This document shows, piece after piece, positions 19,479-29,925 of a DNA stretch of 64,000 bases. A program made the position numbers and the translations under genes. The stretch comes from Symmachiella dynata (GTDB taxonomy: Bacteria > Planctomycetota > Planctomycetia > Planctomycetales > Planctomycetaceae): NCBI RefSeq assembly GCF_007747995.1, contig NZ_CP036276.1, positions 62,001-126,000 of the forward strand, in the 5' to 3' direction. Position 1 is the first letter of the stretch, and every line of letters starts with the position of its first letter. A model generated the notes under the pieces. The model had not been told where the DNA came from, did no database searches, and saw only the letters and a list, made by a program, of their open reading frames with translations.

Positions 19479-19599
19479 CAACCCGTGCGGCTCGGATATG
19501 AGTATGAGTACGACGCCCAGGGTAATCGCACCGTCATTCATGAGAACGTCATGCAGATCGGCTCGCCCGTTTACTACGATCACGCTCAATGCGACTGAA
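19479..19599 (+). pseudogene. YD-repeat (RHS) protein remnant
   Basis: The frame from 19479 reads QPVRLGYEYEYDAQGNRT and ends at TGA 19597-19599. YEYDAQGNRT is a textbook YD-repeat motif of RHS proteins, but the open stretch is only about 40 codons, has no start of its own and is closed by a stop soon after. It is therefore a broken fragment of a once larger gene. From here to 19873 I see no further coding signal. Together with the SMI1 gene just upstream it may be the debris of a polymorphic toxin locus. Confidence 0.5.
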
Positions 19600-19873
19600 G
19601 TTGCCAATTCTCCCGCAAAATCAGCAAAATCGCATCGGAAGAATGTGGCGGATTCGCCTTTATGGCTCGATCATTTCCCGGCAGGTTCGTATCATTGGAG
19701 TGTGGCTTTGGTCCCGAAGGGTAGTCGGGGTCTGCCCAGCAAATTCGGGTGCTGCCGGGATGACAGCCTGCTCCCGCAACCGGCAGCAGCAGTGATTAGC
19801 GATTCAAAAAGAGCGAAACACGTTCACGGGATACTCAATAGACCTTGATGGCCAGTAGGCAAGGGGAATGACG

Positions 19874-21142
19874 ATGGGGACGGCTAAGTTGGTTCTGGAC
19901 GGTCAGGAATACGAGCTTCCAGTGATTACGGGATCCGAGGGGGAGCGCGCGGTCGACATCACCAGTCTCAGGTCCGAAGCCGATATCATCACGCTGGATT
20001 CCGGGTATGGAAACACCGGTTCCTGTGAAAGCGCGATCACGTTCATTAACGGCGAAGAGGGAATTTTACGGTATCGCGGCTATCCCATCGAGCAGCTTGC
20101 CGAATCCGCCACCTTCCCCGAAATCAGCTACCTGCTGATCTACGGCGAGCTTCCCAACCAAGAACAATTGTCGAATTTCCGTCAACAATTGACCTTTCAC
20201 AGCATGATCCACGAAGACATGAAAAAGTTCTTCGAGGGTTTTCGGCCGTCTGCGCACCCGATGGCGATTCTCTCAGCCATGGTCGCATCGATGTCGACCT
20301 ATTACCCGGAACTTGACGAAGATGACGACATGAATGTCATTCGTCTGCTCGCCAAAGCCAAAACCATTGCCGCCTACGCCTATAAAAAATCGATCGGCCA
20401 ACCGTTTATCTATCCCCGGGATGATTTGTCTTACTGCGCCAACTTTCTGCACATGATGTTTGCCATGCCGACGACGACCTACGATGTCCCGCCGGAATTG
20501 GCCAACGCCCTGAACATGCTGTTGATTCTGCATGCGGATCACGAACAGAATTGCAGTACCTCGACGGTGCGGATGGTCGCCAGCAGCCAGGCCAACTTTT
20601 TCGCCTCGATTTCCGCCGGCATCGGCGCCTTATCGGGACCGCTACATGGCGGGGCGAATCAAAAGGTGTTGGAAATGTTGGAGATGATTCAGCAAGATGG
20701 CGGCGACTATATGAAGTATGTCAATCTCGCCAAGGACAAGGACGATGAGTTTCGTCTGATGGGCTTTGGCCATCGTGTTTATAAGAACTTTGATCCCCGC
20801 GCGACGTTCCTCCGCAAGGCGGCCGACGATGTGATCAAAACGATGGGTATCAACGATCCGCTGCTGAATATTGCCAAGGGCCTGGAAGAGGTCGCTCTCA
20901 GTGACGAATATTTCATTGAGCGTAAGTTGTATCCCAACGTCGATTTCTACAGTGGCATTTTGTACCGCGCCATGGGAATCCCCCCGGCAATGTTCACAGT
21001 GATGTTTGCCCTGGGGCGTTTGCCGGGTTGGATTGCGCATTGGAAAGAACTGCGGCAAGATCCCGGCAGCCGCATCAATCGGCCGCGGCAAGTCTACACG
21101 GGACCCAACGAGCGCACCTACGTGCCGATGGACCAACGCTAA
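19874..21142 (+). CDS. gltA: citrate synthase
   Basis: Two ATGs lie at 19868 and 19874; AGGGG (19862-19866) is only one base from the first but 7 from the second, so 19874 is preferred. The 422-residue product has the type II citrate synthase landmarks: substrate His in LHADHEQNCSTSTVR, SGPLHGGANQKVL, the second active-site region GFGHRVYKNFDPRA, and the catalytic Asp near YPNVDFYSG. It condenses acetyl-CoA and oxaloacetate to citrate in the TCA cycle. The C-terminal end PRQVYTGPNERTYVPM is family-typical. It is followed 110 bases later by corA on the same strand. Confidence 0.97.
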   Translation: MGTAKLVLDGQEYELPVITGSEGERAVDITSLRSEADIITLDSGYGNTGSCESAITFINGEEGILRYRGYPIEQLAESATFPEISYLLIYGELPNQEQLSNFRQQLTFHSMIHEDMKKFFEGFRPSAHPMAILSAMVASMSTYYPELDEDDDMNVIRLLAKAKTIAAYAYKKSIGQPFIYPRDDLSYCANFLHMMFAMPTTTYDVPPELANALNMLLILHADHEQNCSTSTVRMVASSQANFFASISAGIGALSGPLHGGANQKVLEMLEMIQQDGGDYMKYVNLAKDKDDEFRLMGFGHRVYKNFDPRATFLRKAADDVIKTMGINDPLLNIAKGLEEVALSDEYFIERKLYPNVDFYSGILYRAMGIPPAMFTVMFALGRLPGWIAHWKELRQDPGSRINRPRQVYTGPNERTYVPMDQR

Positions 21143-21252
21143 CGGTCTGTGATCAAACCCATGGGACAGCCTTTTTGTCTGCAGCAAACTGGACTGGGGA
21201 GTTTCACCAAGCGATCGATCCTGCGCGAATTTTCCGGCAATAAAGGACAGAC

Positions 21253-22218
21253 ATGAAACTGAGAATCTTCGGCATCAATGAACGATCGATGTTGGAGTCG
21301 CTACCGAAAACCAAACTGTCGGCTGAATGGGTCGACGATGAGACACATCGTTGGATCGATATCGAAGATGCCACGGCCGACGAACTGAAAGAAGTCTTCG
21401 CGCCTTACAAGCTACCCGCATCCATTCTCACAGCTTGCCTCGCCTCGGAACGGACGGCGCGGTTTATTTCGCGGCGCGATGCATTTTATCTTGAAGTGCC
21501 GACACATCTCGGCTGGGACGTGTACCCCAAACCGTACGTTTCCATCCTGTACTTGCCGACAACCGTGATCAGTATCCATCGCGACGTCGTGCATTCCATC
21601 GAGGACGTGATCGATGACTTAAACGAGGAGGTGCAGTTGTTCGAACGAAGTGCATCGGCATTGCTGTATCATTTATTGACCTCCATCGGCAAGAAAAACT
21701 TGGATGCCGCTCTCGATGTCCGTTCAGAGGCCGAAGAACTGGCGATGGAACTCGACCGCGACCCTGAGCGGATCGATCCTCAGCAGATTGCCGAGATGCG
21801 GAGAAAGATCAGCCACCATGCGACAGTGCACGACGACCATACGTATTGCGCCGGCGTCTTGCGAACCGTGGAGTCGAAATCGTTACAATTCACCGGGACA
21901 TCGAGACTATTCAGCGAACAATTGCATCTAGCAGAAATGTCCGGCCAAATGATCGCGGGCGCTCAATCTCGCGTCGCAGACTTGCAGGGCACCTACGACG
22001 CGACCGTTCAGCAAAAAGTAGAAAACCGCTTGCGGATGTTGACGCTGCTTTCGGCAATCTTCCTGCCATTGACGCTCATTTCGGGCATTTACGGCATGAA
22101 TTTTACCGACTTGCCCGGCATGGGGATCCCGACCGGATATCTGATTGTCATCGGCATCATGCTGGCCACCGTGTTCGGAATGGGACTGTATCTGAAGCGC
22201 AATGGTTGGTTTGATTAA
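21253..22218 (+). CDS. corA: CorA-family magnesium/divalent cation transporter
   Basis: The 321-residue product has a soluble N-terminal domain (to about residue 260) with the long helix typical of CorA, then two transmembrane segments at the C-terminus. The signature YGMNFTDLPGM follows the first membrane helix and is the GMN selectivity motif. The C-terminal tail ends in a Lys/Arg-containing short stretch (KRNGWFD), as usual. It forms a homopentameric Mg2+ channel in the inner membrane. An AAAGGA-type site precedes the ATG. No Mg-sensing riboswitch is visible in the 110 bases before it. Confidence 0.95.
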   Translation: MKLRIFGINERSMLESLPKTKLSAEWVDDETHRWIDIEDATADELKEVFAPYKLPASILTACLASERTARFISRRDAFYLEVPTHLGWDVYPKPYVSILYLPTTVISIHRDVVHSIEDVIDDLNEEVQLFERSASALLYHLLTSIGKKNLDAALDVRSEAEELAMELDRDPERIDPQQIAEMRRKISHHATVHDDHTYCAGVLRTVESKSLQFTGTSRLFSEQLHLAEMSGQMIAGAQSRVADLQGTYDATVQQKVENRLRMLTLLSAIFLPLTLISGIYGMNFTDLPGMGIPTGYLIVIGIMLATVFGMGLYLKRNGWFD

Positions 22219-22261
22219 CGGTCGCGCACAGAGGTAACACAGAGTTCCAGCGTAACTTTCA

Positions 22262-22300
22262 AAAATCCCAAACCGACCGCTTGCGGTCGCATTGTGCGCC
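22262..22300. repeat. dispersed repeat, family C (partial copy)
   Basis: This is the hairpin end of family C in reverse orientation: AAAATCCCAAACCGACC followed by GCTTGCGGTCGCATTGTGCG. The long tail seen in the copies at 16488-16600 and 29651-29757 is missing here. It lies between corA and the end of leuB, which converge. Confidence 0.55.
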
Positions 22301-22393
22301 CCCCACCGGACAACTTGTCGATGTAAATTCGGATAGGAAACAAATGGTTCCTAGTTGGAGGATGATCTGCCAATGCTAGTCAATCCGCAATGA

Positions 22394-23470
22394 TCACCCC
22401 AAAACCTCCAGCACAGCAGCGCCCATTTGTTCCGTCGACAGACTATTGCCGCCAGCGGCGATGTCGGCCGTGCGGTGGCCGGCGTCTAGGACTGCTTCGA
22501 CGGCTGCGTCGATTACGGCGGCTTCTTCCGTCAAACCCAGCGAATGGTGTAGTGCCATCGCGGCAGCCAAAATTGTGGCGAGCGGATTGGCGATGCCTTT
22601 GCCGGCGATGTCCGGTGCGGAGCCGTGAATCGGTTCGTACAACCCCGGTCCTGATTCGCCCAACGACGCCGATGGCAACATGCCCAACGAACCGGGCAGC
22701 ATACTTCCTTCGTCGGTGAGAATGTCGCCAAACATATTGCCGGTGACGACCACATCAAAATCACGCGGCCGCGAAATGAGGTGCATGGCCATCGCATCGA
22801 CCAACACGACGTCGTATTCGATGTCGGGAAATTCGTCAGCCATCACCTGCGCCGCCACGCGGCGCCACAGTCGTGAGACTTCCAGCACGTTGGCTTTGTC
22901 GACCGACGTCACGCGGCCGCTGCGCAGTTGGGCCGCTTTGGCGGCGAGCCGCACGATGCGGGCGACCTCTTCGGTGTTGTAGACCATCATGCTATAAGCT
23001 TCTTCGCCGCTGGCATGCGGCTTGACTCCCGAGTCGCCGAAATAAATGCCGCCGGTCAATTCGCGCAGGAAGAGAATATCGGTCCCTTCAATGATCTCGC
23101 GCTTCAGCGGCGAAGCATCGATGAGTTGTTTGTATGGTTTGATCGGTCGCAGATTGGCGAACAGTTTGAGTTCTTTGCGGAGCGACAACAGCCCCGCTTC
23201 GGGACGGGTTTTGGCGTTGGGGTCGTCCCACTTTGGACCGCCGACGGCCCCCAAAAGAATCGCATCGGCGTTGCGGCAAGCGGCGAGTGTTTCGTCGGGC
23301 AGCGGCGTGCCGTGGCTGTCGATGGCGTTTCCGCCCATGGGGCAACTGGTGAATTGAAACGAGTGCCCAAACCGTTTGGCGACGGCTTCTAAAACCAGTT
23401 GTCCTTGTTCGATGATCTCCGGTCCAATTCCATCGCCCGGCAACAACACAATATTTGCATCCACAGCCAT
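22394..23470 (-). CDS. leuB: 3-isopropylmalate dehydrogenase
   Basis: The 358-residue product is the length of bacterial LeuB. Motifs seen are [12 protein letters not shown] at the N-terminus, [11 protein letters not shown], the substrate loop [24 protein letters not shown], and the cofactor/metal region [20 protein letters not shown] with [14 protein letters not shown]. It oxidises and decarboxylates (2R,3S)-3-isopropylmalate with NAD+ in leucine synthesis in the cytoplasm. AAAGG lies just before the ATG. The other leu genes are not in the window. Confidence 0.97.
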   Translation of the reverse strand: MAVDANIVLLPGDGIGPEIIEQGQLVLEAVAKRFGHSFQFTSCPMGGNAIDSHGTPLPDETLAACRNADAILLGAVGGPKWDDPNAKTRPEAGLLSLRKELKLFANLRPIKPYKQLIDASPLKREIIEGTDILFLRELTGGIYFGDSGVKPHASGEEAYSMMVYNTEEVARIVRLAAKAAQLRSGRVTSVDKANVLEVSRLWRRVAAQVMADEFPDIEYDVVLVDAMAMHLISRPRDFDVVVTGNMFGDILTDEGSMLPGSLGMLPSASLGESGPGLYEPIHGSAPDIAGKGIANPLATILAAAMALHHSLGLTEEAAVIDAAVEAVLDAGHRTADIAAGGNSLSTEQMGAAVLEVLG

Positions 23471-23591
23471 TCAACCTTTCGCAAGCAATAATTTACATCA
23501 CAACGTCTCATGAATCCCCCAATGTAACGCTGAGGAGGACGAAACGCCAGAATGCGGGCGTTGGGGTTGAAAGCGGGACCCACAGGTCCGG

Positions 23592-24977
23592 CTACGCGGA
23601 TCGTTTTTGGGACGTTCTGTTGGCAGCGGGTTTCAACCAATGCGGGCCGGTGAGTTCGGCGGCGGTTTGGGCTTGGTCCAGGCGCAGGCTGTGTGGGAAG
23701 GTGTCGGCGCGGTCTTCAACCCGTTCGATATTCGCGCCGAGTTGCCGCAACTTCAGTTCCAGCCGCTCATAGCCACGATCCAAATGATAAATGCGGCGGA
23801 TGGCTGAATCTCCCTGGGCGGACAGACCGGCGATGACCAGTGCCGCACTGGCGCGTAGGTCAGAGGCCATGACGGCGGCGCCGCTGAGTTGACCGGCGCC
23901 GCTAATGATGGCCGACGGACCTTCGCGGCGAATCACCGCGCCCATGCGGGCCAATTCGGCGGCATGCATGAAACGATCGGGAAAGACCTTGTCTGTGATC
24001 ACGCTGATGCCCGGTGCGCAGGCGAGCAGCGACATCAGTTGCGCTTGCACATCGGTCGGGATGCCAGGGTAGGGCAGGGCGATGCAATCCGCAGCGTGCA
24101 GCTCTCCATCGGTTGTGATACGGAGACGGTTTTCGCCCACGTTGGCAATCTGCACACCGATTTCTGAAAGCTTTTCGAGCACCGCCGTTAAATGTTCGGA
24201 GCGTACGTTTCTCAGCTCGACATCACCGTTAGTTACGGCGGCGGCAATCATCAACGTGGCGGCTTCGATCCGGTCGGGAACGATGCGGTGTGTTGTGCCG
24301 GTCAGTTCCTCGACGCCATCGATTTCTAAAAACGGCGTTCCCAGCCCGGAGATACGGGCGCCCATATTGTTGAGATAATTCCCTAAGTCGACGACCTCCG
24401 GTTCGCACGCGGCTGATTCGATTGTTGTTTTTCCGCGGGCTAAGGCAGCGGCGACCATGATGTTGCAGGTACCGGTGACGGTGCTTCCAAATGGTCCGCC
24501 CAGATAAATCCGTGCGCCGCGCAGTCGATCGGCTTCAGCGATGACGTAACCCCGCTCAACTCGAATATCGGCGCCCAAAGCGGCAAGGCCTTTGAGATGC
24601 AGATCGATGGGACGGTCGCCGATGTTGCACCCCCCGGGCAGCGAGATGCATGCGCGGCCGCGGCGAGCCAACAAAGGTCCCAAAACGCAGACACTGGCCC
24701 GCATGGTGCGGACGAGTTCATAGTCGGCGGCATGGGGCTGGGCATCGACGACTTCGAGTCGCAAGTCACCACTCGCATCGCGATCGACCTGCATACCCAG
24801 CTCGGTGAGCAATTTGCACAGCGTGCGAACGTCGACCAGATCGGGGACATCTTGGAGCACCGACGGCCCGTTAGCGGCCAATGCAGCCGCCATGATCGGC
24901 AAGGCTGCGTTCTTAGCGCCGTTGACCGTGACGGTTCCCGCCAGCGGCGTTCCACCGCGTATCACAAACATGTCCAT
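23592..24977 (-). CDS. murA: UDP-N-acetylglucosamine 1-carboxyvinyltransferase
   Basis: The start is set at 24977, preceded by GGAGG at 7 bases; the frame stays open 21 codons further and would overlap prmC. The 461-residue product has Lys22 in NGAKNAALP and the catalytic Cys117 in [14 protein letters not shown], the residue attacked by fosfomycin. Because the active site has Cys rather than Asp, sensitivity to fosfomycin would be expected from the family. The enzyme performs the first committed step of peptidoglycan synthesis. It is the last gene of the rpmE-prfA-prmC-murA cluster. The product has about 30 extra C-terminal residues ([18 protein letters not shown]...) compared with typical MurA. 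Confidence 0.97.
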   Translation of the reverse strand: MDMFVIRGGTPLAGTVTVNGAKNAALPIMAAALAANGPSVLQDVPDLVDVRTLCKLLTELGMQVDRDASGDLRLEVVDAQPHAADYELVRTMRASVCVLGPLLARRGRACISLPGGCNIGDRPIDLHLKGLAALGADIRVERGYVIAEADRLRGARIYLGGPFGSTVTGTCNIMVAAALARGKTTIESAACEPEVVDLGNYLNNMGARISGLGTPFLEIDGVEELTGTTHRIVPDRIEAATLMIAAAVTNGDVELRNVRSEHLTAVLEKLSEIGVQIANVGENRLRITTDGELHAADCIALPYPGIPTDVQAQLMSLLACAPGISVITDKVFPDRFMHAAELARMGAVIRREGPSAIISGAGQLSGAAVMASDLRASAALVIAGLSAQGDSAIRRIYHLDRGYERLELKLRQLGANIERVEDRADTFPHSLRLDQAQTAAELTGPHWLKPAANRTSQKRSA

Positions 24978-25023
24978 CCCTGGACCTCCTCGACCTATCT
25001 GGTCAAGACTTGTATTTGTATCT

Positions 25024-25917
25024 TCAAAGCCGCTCTGCAACCGCGACGCGCGGGCGATGGGCTAAATCGTTGACGATCCGTGCCTCACGATAATCGCCGC
25101 TGGCGGCAATCAATTCAGGCAGAACGTTACCTTGTTCGGCGCCGATTTCCAACAGCAAAAACCCGCCTGATTTAAGACGTTGGCCGGCTTCGGCAAGAAT
25201 CCGGCGGATCACATCCAATCCATCCGCTCCTCCTGCTAGCGCCAAATGGGGTTCGTGATCACGGACATCGGCATCGAGCTGGGCCAATTCGGCATCCGCA
25301 ATATAGGGCGGATTACTGATCACAAAATCGAATTGTGCCGCCGAATCCAGCGGTGCGAAGAGATCCCCTTCGCGAAAATCGATGCGTTCAGCAACATTGT
25401 GCGCGGTTGCGTTCTTGACGGCGATGTTCAACGCGGCGGGGCTAATATCGACGGCCACAATTTTGGCGGCGGGTAAATTCGCCGCAGTGGCGACGGCAAT
25501 GCAGCCCGAGCCGGTTCCCAGTTCGAGGATCTGCGTCTCTGGCCGGCCGGCCGCTAATGTCAGCAATTCCAGCACCAACGTCTCGGTATCGGGCCGCGGA
25601 ATCAACACGTCGGACGAAACATGAAAATCGAGTCCGTAGAATTCGCGGTGTCCGACCAAATAGGCGACCGGTTCCGCCTGAGCGCGGCGGGTGACAAGTG
25701 CCCGCATGCTGGCGCGGACTTCGTCGTCAAGAACCTCGTCGTAATGCGTGTACAGCTGGATTCGTGGACAGCCGCGGGCGTGGGCTAACAGGATTTCGGC
25801 GTCCAGCCGCGGCGTGTCGCTGCCATGTTTCTTCAGATGCCCGGTGGTCCAGTCGATCACGCGACCGACGGTCCACGGCTGGTCGGTCCCGGTCGTCGTT
25901 CGTGCGTCTGAACTCAC
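25024..25917 (-). CDS. prmC: peptide chain release factor N5-glutamine methyltransferase
   Basis: The 297-residue product has the N-terminal helical substrate domain ([20 protein letters not shown]), then a Rossmann methyltransferase domain with [14 protein letters not shown] (SAM site) and the catalytic NPPYI in [15 protein letters not shown]. It methylates the Gln of the GGQ motif in release factors. Its target gene prfA lies immediately upstream in the same cluster, 69 bases away, which is the conserved bacterial order. The ALEPF-like stretch is replaced here by [10 protein letters not shown]-type context, with the core motif intact. Confidence 0.96.
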   Translation of the reverse strand: MSSDARTTTGTDQPWTVGRVIDWTTGHLKKHGSDTPRLDAEILLAHARGCPRIQLYTHYDEVLDDEVRASMRALVTRRAQAEPVAYLVGHREFYGLDFHVSSDVLIPRPDTETLVLELLTLAAGRPETQILELGTGSGCIAVATAANLPAAKIVAVDISPAALNIAVKNATAHNVAERIDFREGDLFAPLDSAAQFDFVISNPPYIADAELAQLDADVRDHEPHLALAGGADGLDVIRRILAEAGQRLKSGGFLLLEIGAEQGNVLPELIAASGDYREARIVNDLAHRPRVAVAERL

Positions 25918-25986
25918 AGGTTAGTCATCCGATTATCACGGCCGGAAAGCGAAGCCGAAATGTGGGGCGGGTTGCCTGGGGGGCGA

Positions 25987-27081
25987 TTACTTGCCGTTCT
26001 CTTCGCTGCCGAGGCTTTGCAAACGTTCTTGGCGGTCGAAGGCCATCAAATTCTCAATCAATTCATCCATGTTGCCGAGCATGATTTGATCCAGCTTGTA
26101 CAACGTCAGATTGATGCGGTGATCCGAGAGGCGGTTTTGCGGAAAGTTGTACGTCCGAATCCGTTGGCTGCGATCGCCGGAGCCAATCAGCGTGCGGCGC
26201 TGTTCGGCCCGTTCCGTTTGCGCCTGTTGTTGTTTCATTTCCAACAACCGACTTCGCAAAACCCGCATCGCTTTGGAACGGTTTTTATGTTGGCTTTTTT
26301 CGTCCTGGCAACTGACGACCGTATTGGTGGGCAGGTGAGTGATGCGTACGGCGCTGGCGGTCTTGTTGACCTTTTGCCCGCCCGGACCGCTGGCAAAATA
26401 AGTATCGACCCGCAATTCGTCGTTGCTGATCTCTAGCTCGACTTCATCGGCTTCAGGCAGCACCGCGACGGTGGCGGCGCTGGTATGAATGCGGCCTTGT
26501 GTTTCCGTATCGGGAACCCGCTGCACGCGATGCCCGCCGCTTTCGAATTGCAGTTGCATGAAGGCGCCTTCGCCTGTCACCGAAAAGGTGATGGCTTTGA
26601 TGCCCCCGACTTCCGATTCACTGCGGTCGAGCTCTTCCACCTTCCAGCGGCGATTTTCGGCCAAGCGTAGATACATCACGAACAGGTCACGCGCAAAGAG
26701 CGAGGCTTCGTCACCACCGGTGCCGGCGCGGATTTCCATGATCAAACTGCCCCGCGTGGCAGCGTCACCGGCTGTCACCAGGTCTTCCAGGTCCACCTGA
26801 ATCGCCTCTTGGCGAGCGAGCAGTTCCTGCAGTTCGGCTTCCGCGTATTCACGAGACTCGTCGTCTTCTTCCTCGTCAACCATTTGACGGGCGGCGAGGA
26901 CGTTTTCTTCGAGTTCCTTGTACTCGCGGACCATCAGCGCGGTTTTGGCTAAGCCGCCATGTTCGCGCTGGATCTTGAGCAGTTGAGTCGTATCGGAGAG
27001 GATTTCTGGATCGATGAGAAGTTTTTCCAACTCCTCGAATCGTTCCAGTTTTTGCTCCAAGCTGGGATACATGATTTTCAC
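25987..27081 (-). CDS. prfA: peptide chain release factor 1
   Basis: The 364-residue product is full length. The GGQ tripeptide that triggers peptidyl-tRNA hydrolysis is in [19 protein letters not shown]. Other landmarks are [19 protein letters not shown] and [18 protein letters not shown]. It reads UAA and UAG stop codons. One stop codon in this window (UAG of the sulfatase gene) and several others would depend on it. The initiating Met may be residue 1 or 4 ([15 protein letters not shown]). It lies between rpmE and prmC on the minus strand. Confidence 0.97.
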   Translation of the reverse strand: MKIMYPSLEQKLERFEELEKLLIDPEILSDTTQLLKIQREHGGLAKTALMVREYKELEENVLAARQMVDEEEDDESREYAEAELQELLARQEAIQVDLEDLVTAGDAATRGSLIMEIRAGTGGDEASLFARDLFVMYLRLAENRRWKVEELDRSESEVGGIKAITFSVTGEGAFMQLQFESGGHRVQRVPDTETQGRIHTSAATVAVLPEADEVELEISNDELRVDTYFASGPGGQKVNKTASAVRITHLPTNTVVSCQDEKSQHKNRSKAMRVLRSRLLEMKQQQAQTERAEQRRTLIGSGDRSQRIRTYNFPQNRLSDHRINLTLYKLDQIMLGNMDELIENLMAFDRQERLQSLGSEENGK

Positions 27082-27228
27082 TTATCGCGACCAAGAGAGA
27101 CTGGCGGAAGATCATCGCACATGGCGAGTCCCTTCGTTGCCGCCAAGTCTCTGGACCTGAAGGAAACGGCGCAGGCGTTTTCGGGCAATTCGCACACAAC
27201 GGCGCGGACCCCGGCATGGCCGTGGGCG

Positions 27229-27549
27229 CTAACCTTCAGCCGCCGCTTCTTCGGTCTTGCTATCTGCCGCTGCGTCGTCTTTTCCTTTAGACGCTTTGCG
27301 GCGTTCGTCCCAACCATATTTTTGTTGGAATTTCTCGACGCGACCCGCACTGTCGACGTACTTGGCTTTGCCCGTGTAGAACGGATGCGAGGCCGCACTG
27401 ACCGGAACGGTGATCAATGGGTAGGTCTTGCCGTCTTCCCATTCGATCGTTTTGTCTGACTTGAGCGTCGACCGCGTGAGGAATTTTTCGCCGCACGAAG
27501 CATCCAAAAAGACGACTTCGTGATAATCGGGATGAACGTCTGCTTTCAT
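27229..27549 (-). CDS. rpmE: 50S ribosomal protein L31, type B-like
   Basis: The 106-residue product starts [21 protein letters not shown] and has the longer type-B-like layout ([19 protein letters not shown], then [14 protein letters not shown]). It keeps only one Cys, so the four-Cys zinc site of type A L31 is absent. About 25 residues of a charged, alanine-rich tail extend beyond the usual end ([17 protein letters not shown]...). It opens the cluster that continues with prfA, prmC and murA. No ribosomal-protein leader element is evident before it. Confidence 0.93.
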   Translation of the reverse strand: MKADVHPDYHEVVFLDASCGEKFLTRSTLKSDKTIEWEDGKTYPLITVPVSAASHPFYTGKAKYVDSAGRVEKFQQKYGWDERRKASKGKDDAAADSKTEEAAAEG

Positions 27550-27678
27550 CGTAGTGCCACCATCTGTTGTTCAAGTACCGGGAAACCGCCGCATGGGTGT
27601 TTCGACCGGTGTCTAAATCGCCATTGAAGCGGACCGGCTAACCAAATAGCCGCCGACTTCAAAAAATTTGCGGAATAT

Positions 27679-27699
27679 CCGGGCGCAGCTTCCGCCCGG
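27679..27699 (-). terminator. candidate intrinsic terminator after the aldehyde dehydrogenase gene
   Basis: A perfect 7-base-pair stem CCGGGCG / CGCCCGG with a 7-base loop is followed on the minus strand, 12 bases later, by a run of six T. It lies in the 337-base gap 27550-27886 between the aldehyde dehydrogenase stop and rpmE, both on the minus strand. The spacing to the T-run is longer than ideal. Nothing else recognisable is in the gap. Confidence 0.35.
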
Positions 27700-27886
27700 G
27701 CAAGTCGTAGTGTACGCATGCCGACGCCCGACGACAAGCGACAATCGTCGCCCAGCGCCTTCCGCGACCAGTTTCCCACGGATCCCCTAACCAACCTGAG
27801 ACGATTGGGAAGCGAAAACATGGGATGTGTTTGCTGTAAGTCTAATTAAAGCAAAGGCTTAAGCCTGATTGAGTCTCGCCCGAGAA

Positions 27887-29464
27887 TTAAACGTCCGCTT
27901 GCGACCAGGTGCCATCGACTAACCGCCACATCCCCCCGCCGGGGTGTTGATCCTGCAGAGCGAGTGGTAGACGATGCGGGCGGATGTTGTCGTAGCACTG
28001 CAGCATTGAAAAACGGTGGATGCTCGCGGGAATTCCCACAGCGGTGAAGACCGGGTGTCCCGTCGCCGGGAAGGGGCCGCCGTGGTTCATCGCCGAAGAG
28101 ACCGCCACGCCGGTCGGCATTTTGTCGTTGAGCAATCGTCCCACGTGCGGACGGACGGCTGCTGCTAGTTGGTCGTAGACGTCGTCGTCGCAACCGCCGG
28201 TGTCGCTATAAATCGCGCCGGTCAGGTTGCCTTCCAGGCTGTCCGCGATCGCGGTCATTTCGTCGATGTCTTCGGCAATGACCAACAGCGAACAATTGCC
28301 GAACGCCTCGGTTTGCAAGCCTTCCGGATCGGCCAGGAATTTGGCACCGTCGACTTTCAGCAGCGTATTCTGATGCGAGTAGCCGCTGCCCCCTCCCGAT
28401 TCACCGCCGGCAATCACATGTGCCCCTGCGGATTGCAGAGCGAAGATGCCCGATGCCATGCTGTGCTGCACTCCCTCGCCAAGCAACGTCCCCACCGGGG
28501 CGGAGTTGAATTTTTCGGTGACCGCGGCGATGAATTCTTCAGCAGCTTCACCGGCCGGCAGCACCACAACTCCTGGATTGGTACAGAACTGACCGGTTCC
28601 CATCAGGCAACTGCCGGCGAACTCTTCGGCCAAGTCTTGGCAGCGTTCCTCCAAAGCGCCCGGTAGGACGAAGATGGGGTTGATGCTGGATAACTCCAGA
28701 TAAATCGGCTTGCCGACTTTGTCGGCGGCTTCCTTGAGATACAAACCGGCCGAACGCGCGCCGGTATAACCGGTGGCTCCCATCATTGGGTGCGAGACCA
28801 GTTTTGCACCGTCGGCGTGATCGCAGCGATAGATCAATTGCACCAACGCCGGGGGCATGTCGGTTTCCAGCGCCGCTTGCAAGGCTTCTTCGGCAAAGAT
28901 GCGCGTTGTGTTGGGGTGCGACGAATGCCCTTTGGCGATCACCGGATTTCCCGCTGCAATCGCTGCTGCGAAGTCCCCTCCCGAGATCCCGTTAAAAGCG
29001 AAGGGAAAGTTATTTGGCCCAAAGACCACCACCGGCCCGATCGGTCCGTACATCGCACGGATGTTGGTCGCCGTATCGATCGTCGCGGTCGTCCAGGTCC
29101 CTTCGCGGGCAGCGGCGGCGGCGAGACGGAGTTGATTGGTTGTGCGGGGCAATTCGATACCCGCCAACCGGCCATCCTTGGGAAGGGCGGTTTCGAGATT
29201 CGCAGTCGTCGCCAATTCTTCGGAACGCGCATCAATACGGTCGGCGTATTTCTCCAGGAATGCGGCAAACCGCGCCCCCGGCCAACCCCGCATTAGTTTG
29301 GCAGCCTCCGCGGCGGCATGAATCGCTTGTTCGATTTCCCCCCAAGGACTAACCGGGAAGAGATCCGGCAACGGTTCGGCCGTCGTGGGGTTCGATGCTT
29401 GAAAGGTCTCGGTGCCGGTCGAAGCCGTCCATTCGCCGCCGATGAGTACGGGGTGCGTGGTCAT
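27887..29464 (-). CDS. NADP+-dependent aldehyde dehydrogenase (alpha-ketoglutaric semialdehyde dehydrogenase type)
   Basis: The frame opens at 29479; the second Met (29464) starts MTTHPVLIGGEW as relatives do. The 525-residue product has VVVFGPNNFPFAF, the NADP-binding region, ELSSINPIFVLPGAL and the catalytic Cys in GTGQFCTNPG. The phrase KGHSSHPNTT and GATGYTGARSAG match 2,5-dioxovalerate (alpha-ketoglutaric semialdehyde) dehydrogenases, which end the oxidative pathways for glucarate, galacturonate, arabinose and hydroxyproline. This fits the pectate lyase gene in the window, but there is no operon link. It is monocistronic. Confidence 0.93.
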   Translation of the reverse strand: MTTHPVLIGGEWTASTGTETFQASNPTTAEPLPDLFPVSPWGEIEQAIHAAAEAAKLMRGWPGARFAAFLEKYADRIDARSEELATTANLETALPKDGRLAGIELPRTTNQLRLAAAAAREGTWTTATIDTATNIRAMYGPIGPVVVFGPNNFPFAFNGISGGDFAAAIAAGNPVIAKGHSSHPNTTRIFAEEALQAALETDMPPALVQLIYRCDHADGAKLVSHPMMGATGYTGARSAGLYLKEAADKVGKPIYLELSSINPIFVLPGALEERCQDLAEEFAGSCLMGTGQFCTNPGVVVLPAGEAAEEFIAAVTEKFNSAPVGTLLGEGVQHSMASGIFALQSAGAHVIAGGESGGGSGYSHQNTLLKVDGAKFLADPEGLQTEAFGNCSLLVIAEDIDEMTAIADSLEGNLTGAIYSDTGGCDDDVYDQLAAAVRPHVGRLLNDKMPTGVAVSSAMNHGGPFPATGHPVFTAVGIPASIHRFSMLQCYDNIRPHRLPLALQDQHPGGGMWRLVDGTWSQADV

Positions 29465-29650
29465 GGTCGTGGGTCCCATTTATTAATGACGATTGATCGT
29501 GGAATTTTCTGGTGGATCTGAACCGACAGCATACCGGGAGATGTTGGTGGGGCGAAAGGTATCGCTGAAAAATCGGTGAGTTTCGTGAAGCGAAAAGAAC
29601 CACGAAAGAAACGAAACACCTAGCGCTGCAGAGCTGCAACCAAACAGGGT

Positions 29651-29757
29651 CGCTATTTTCTTAGCCACAGATTGAACACGGATCAAACACAGATTTCCGG
29701 CCGTGACTCCCCAAAATCCCAAACCGACGGCTTGCCGTCGCATTGTGCGTTCCGTGA
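29651..29757. repeat. dispersed repeat, family C (copy 2, reverse)
   Basis: Reading the complement of this stretch gives the same order as the copy at 16488-16600: hairpin, TTTGGGGA, then the AATCTGTGGCTAA tail. It lies in the 861-base gap 29465-30325, which has no convincing gene. The rest of that gap is the hairpin array annotated at 29926-30190 and unassigned sequence. Confidence 0.6.
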
Positions 29758-29925
29758 CAGACCACGCGCCGGCTTAATCTGTGATACGAAACAAAGGGGG
29801 TTTGAGTTAGTGGATGATTTAAAACGCGTGTGAATCCGCGAGGACCTACGGAAGCCGCCGCATAAAATACGCGTGTGGCGCGCAAATTATGACTGTTTGC
29901 AGTACGAAACAATGAACGAACCACG

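Noticed and set aside
19600-19867. Short open frames (for example 19589-19795)
   Set aside because: No ribosome binding site, no domain pattern and odd composition; probably decayed sequence after the YD fragment.
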